From: Tieghemiomyces parasiticus
Lineage: Eukaryota; Kickxellomycota; Dimargaritomycetes; Dimargaritales; Dimargaritaceae
Length of the DNA: 31,677 bases
Reading direction: 5' to 3'
NCBI GenBank assembly: GCA_027575765.1
Contig: JANBPT010000539.1
Coordinates: 1 to 31,677, forward strand
The notes beneath the pieces are model-generated. The model did not search any database and had not been told where the DNA came from. It saw only the letters and a program-made list of their open reading frames with translations. The translations under genes were made by a program, and so were the position numbers. How positions within the stretch are numbered: position 1 is the stretch's first letter; each line of letters starts with the position of its first letter. Positions 28,952 to 31,677 of this stretch are shown one piece after another.

Positions 28952-31510
28952 GGTCAATTGACAACCTTCTTACCCCCCTTCTGGGTTTAGAGCAATAAGG
29001 CCACTGCCAATCTTTGCCCGTTACCTTCCGCTTACAAAAGATGTCCAGGTACAAAATGTCTGCTGCAGCGACGCCACGGTGTGTCTTTCCTCGCACATCC
29101 ACACTACTCGCTCCTATACGATAAGACACAAAGAATAATCGGTAACTTACTCATTAAATGATAAATTGGTAGACCATGTACCGGGGCGGTCAAATTTATA
29201 TCTTAACGGACCTATGACTTCCCTTTCCCCTCTTTCTAGTCCACTTGACTGACCATCATCGAAATGTGAAGCATGAATACCAAGCATTTGTTGGCATCAA
29301 ACTCCCAAAGGTGAGGGCTGCCACCCCTCTCCCTGATCGATGGCCAATACCTGCAGTGACGATTCTGTGGCTGGTCAACTCGTCGGAGAGAGAACTAACG
29401 ACTTCAAAGTCTAGCCTGATTTTAATAGGGGTTTTAATAAAGAAGACAAGGGGATTCGGAGTAAATAAGTCATAAGAGCGGGAAGTCGTTGGTGTAGTTG
29501 TAAGGACGCCAACTGAGGCTCCCTTATATAACGACTGGGATAATGGTAAGAAGAAACTAAAGATGATACTGAGTGCATTGCTGACTAGCCAATTGGCGGG
29601 AAAGTATAGGGATAAAGGTAATACGAGTCATTGCGGACGACGTCGGTTGTGCGCCTGTTAACTTGGCGCGTACGATGCTTGACTGTAGAAATGCTGGCGC
29701 ACCTCCTAGTGAGTAGATGCGTCACACCGTTCCCATTATCCTCTTATACCATTTACTTTCTACTATCTATTTTGATCTTAGTAGAGGGGATTACCTGGTG
29801 GACCATAATGCTAAGAAACGATGGTTTCTGGGTATGGGACCCAAACTTCACTCGCCCATGTGGCATTGTTGACGAGTAGCTAACGCAAGACCAGGTGTCC
29901 AGAGGGTCCAATTGACATTCTCCTAAGCAATGTGAACCACCCCCCTTTTCACGATATAGATAGTCATTAGGGAGTCTCACAAGGCTGCTAAACGAAGCTG
30001 CTGAGATTGGAATACTTGACTTGTACGGTCGGGCTAATGCTGAAGATGTGAATTTTTAAATAATAAATACAAATAAGGAAAAATTAAGCAAGGAATAATG
30101 GTCGTGGTATTGATGATGATGTTGTTTTCCTTTCTTAATAGGTTCTATACCCGGTTAATATGGCCAGTGGTTGAGCCAGGAGTGACTAGTCGCCGTTGGA
30201 GGGTTCGGAGCAAAGTGGGTCCTCGCGTGTCATTGACCAGGCTGGGCTTGAGTTCATCAAGCCAGGAGCTTGTCTGCGGCCGAAAACACTGAATGATTGG
30301 AGGCAACGGGTAGTGCGTAGCGCACGAGGGAGGAGGGCAAAGGACAGAAAGCAGCGCCCACAAGCGGTGTAGGAATAGGCTATCTTATAGCGCATAGTTG
30401 TTCCTTAGCGGGCTTGGGGCGGGTGTGTCGTTCGGATACGACATTAGGTAGGTACAGATATTTTGGTCTCTAGTTGGCAAACACAAAGTCAGGCTTACAG
30501 CTTTCTCACCCCCATTGGTAGTGAAAACCATGAGGGTCGGAACATATAGGGCACCGAGCGCTGTTCCATTAGTTTGACTGGTATCACCCAAACCTCATTA
30601 CATTGATCAGGACCGCCCGGCAGTGGGCCACACCAGATACCCCACGATGGTAGGACTTGGTACCACGTGGATAGCAAGAGGAAGGGTACAACCGAAGGTA
30701 TTGTCAGAGTTCAGTCTGAGGGAGCCAGAGACTGGCGCATCTACACAACTGGCTTAGAATGGTTGGAAAGGGGAAGAGGTAGGCTGTGAGTGATTAGAGG
30801 CGTATGGGTCGGGCAGAAGCCACGCTGTTGGTTGTAGATATCTTTGATGAGGATCGTTGCATTATACCCTTGAGGTGTCGGCCGTAACCATGGTGAGAGA
30901 TCAAACCACCGATATCTATTAGGACCGCAACTCCCCTCATATAATCTAATGCCCACCCGTACAACAACTGACATCGGATTGCATTATGTACACTTGGTAT
31001 CAACTTATAGCGGCCCTCTCATGCGCTGATTTGAATGCAACTGGCGCGTTCCTTGAACTGCTCTACAAGGTATCTACCGGGGATCTCAAGGCAACAGCTA
31101 ATTTTACACGTCCTTAGAACTAATGTGGGGTTAAAGGCTATGTGTGTTTGGAGAGCTAGCCATTGAGAGCATCGGGGGAGTCGGATAATCTGAGAGGGTG
31201 TGAAACGAGACGAATGGCCGGACAGTTTAGAGTATACAGACACAGGCAGGGTGGATACCACAGCATGATCAGTAAGGTATGAGCGCATATTTATAAAAAA
31301 AACAACCAAAAGTGGTAAACGGGACTGAAAGGAGAACGAGAAGCTGGTGAAGATAAACGCGAAAAGAAGCCAAGCACAGAGTGGCGGTGGAAGCGAGAGG
31401 CGATGGCGAGAGAAAGGTGCAAGAGGGACGCACTAGAATTGAAGAGTGGAGGTGGACTAGCAGACTATAAAGTGTGTGTAAGAAGTGGGTGAGGCCCTTG
31501 TGCTTCGCAT
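28952..31510. other. gene-sparse region
   Basis: No firm gene. On the plus strand, 28991-29140 and 29240-29309 are open stretches flanked by good acceptors (GGGTTTAG and TCTTTCTAG) and join in matching phase across a 99-base GTAACT...TAG gap. They could be exons of an unrecognised gene. Frames at 30385-30677 and 31019-31309 (minus) overlap or lack ATG and show no domain. The final stretch, 31,300-31,500, is A/G-rich on the plus strand and is the likely 3' UTR of the gene at the right edge. Confidence 0.4.
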
Positions 31511-31677
31511 CTAGTAGGCGTGGCTCATACCGTAACCACCGCCCATACCGTAACCACCACCCATACCTCCCATGGCGCCCATACCGCCCATGTACATGTT
31601 GGGGTTGCTGTAGATGGTGTTAGCGTGGAACATGGCCTGCTGGGCGAGCATACGGGGATCGACACCATGGAGGCCCC
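31511..31677 (-). CDS. 3' end of a Gly/Met/Tyr-rich protein (partial)
   Basis: The window edge cuts this gene; only 54 complete C-terminal codons and a TAG stop are visible. The visible part begins GLHGVDPRMLAQQAMFHANT, then becomes a low-complexity tail of Gly-Met and GGGYGM units ending GMSHAY. The third-position GC pattern and repeated Gly/Tyr codons look genuinely coding. Such tails occur in RNA-binding proteins, chaperones and cytoskeletal adaptors, so the family cannot be named from this piece. A helical Gln/Ala/Met segment followed by a Gly-rich tail is all the sequence shows. Confidence 0.75.
   Translation of the reverse strand, partial: GLHGVDPRMLAQQAMFHANTIYSNPNMYMGGMGAMGGMGGGYGMGGGYGMSHAY

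Overview
The window is nuclear DNA from a fungus. Genes carry GT-AG introns of about 130 to 280 bases, several with GTAAGT-type donors. The recognisable proteins are standard eukaryotic ones: an Rtt103/RPRD-like RNA polymerase II CTD-binding protein, twinfilin, a mitochondrial PPR protein, the KEOPS subunit Pcc1 and the H/ACA snoRNP protein Nhp2. Gene content, moderate GC and intron length would fit an early-diverging (zygomycete-grade) fungus. That placement is inference; nothing here proves the lineage. There is no sign of bacterial operons, CRISPR arrays or an intact mobile element.

Layout. 1-3923: no convincing gene; simple repeats, a G-quadruplex motif and palindromes. 3924-5505 (minus): a two-exon gene for a predicted secreted protein. 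A short signal-peptide exon joins in frame to a long exon that looks like degenerate ankyrin-type helical repeats. 5506-11360: gene-sparse, with a lone 5S rRNA gene (6387-6502, minus) that has its own upstream TATA and T-run terminator, some unassigned reading frames, and a long pyrimidine-rich leader. 11361-13199 (plus): five-exon CID protein. 14638-16786 (plus): five-exon twinfilin. 19103-20464 (plus): intronless, disordered, probably nuclear protein. 20941-24066 (minus): 1041-residue PPR protein, convergent with it. 24776-25229 (plus): Pcc1, divergent from the PPR gene. 25500-26281 (minus): Nhp2, convergent with Pcc1. 26282-31510: gene-sparse, with one small secreted-peptide frame (28039-28197, minus) and a cluster of inverted repeats near a TATA motif. 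31511-31677 (minus): 3' end of a Gly/Met/Tyr-rich protein cut by the window edge.

The housekeeping genes sit in a compact block (about 11.3-26.3 kb) flanked on both sides by gene-poor DNA, and both predicted secreted products lie in those flanks. Several plus-strand genes share a long CT-rich leader, two of them with a TTTAAATAC element. Pcc1 (tRNA t6A synthesis) and Nhp2 (rRNA pseudouridylation) are neighbours but convergent, so no shared promoter is implied. The items most worth a second look are the secreted ankyrin-like protein, the isolated TATA-bearing 5S gene, and the basic-motif disordered protein. All exon models were read by eye from splice signals, frame and family similarity; none is backed by transcripts.
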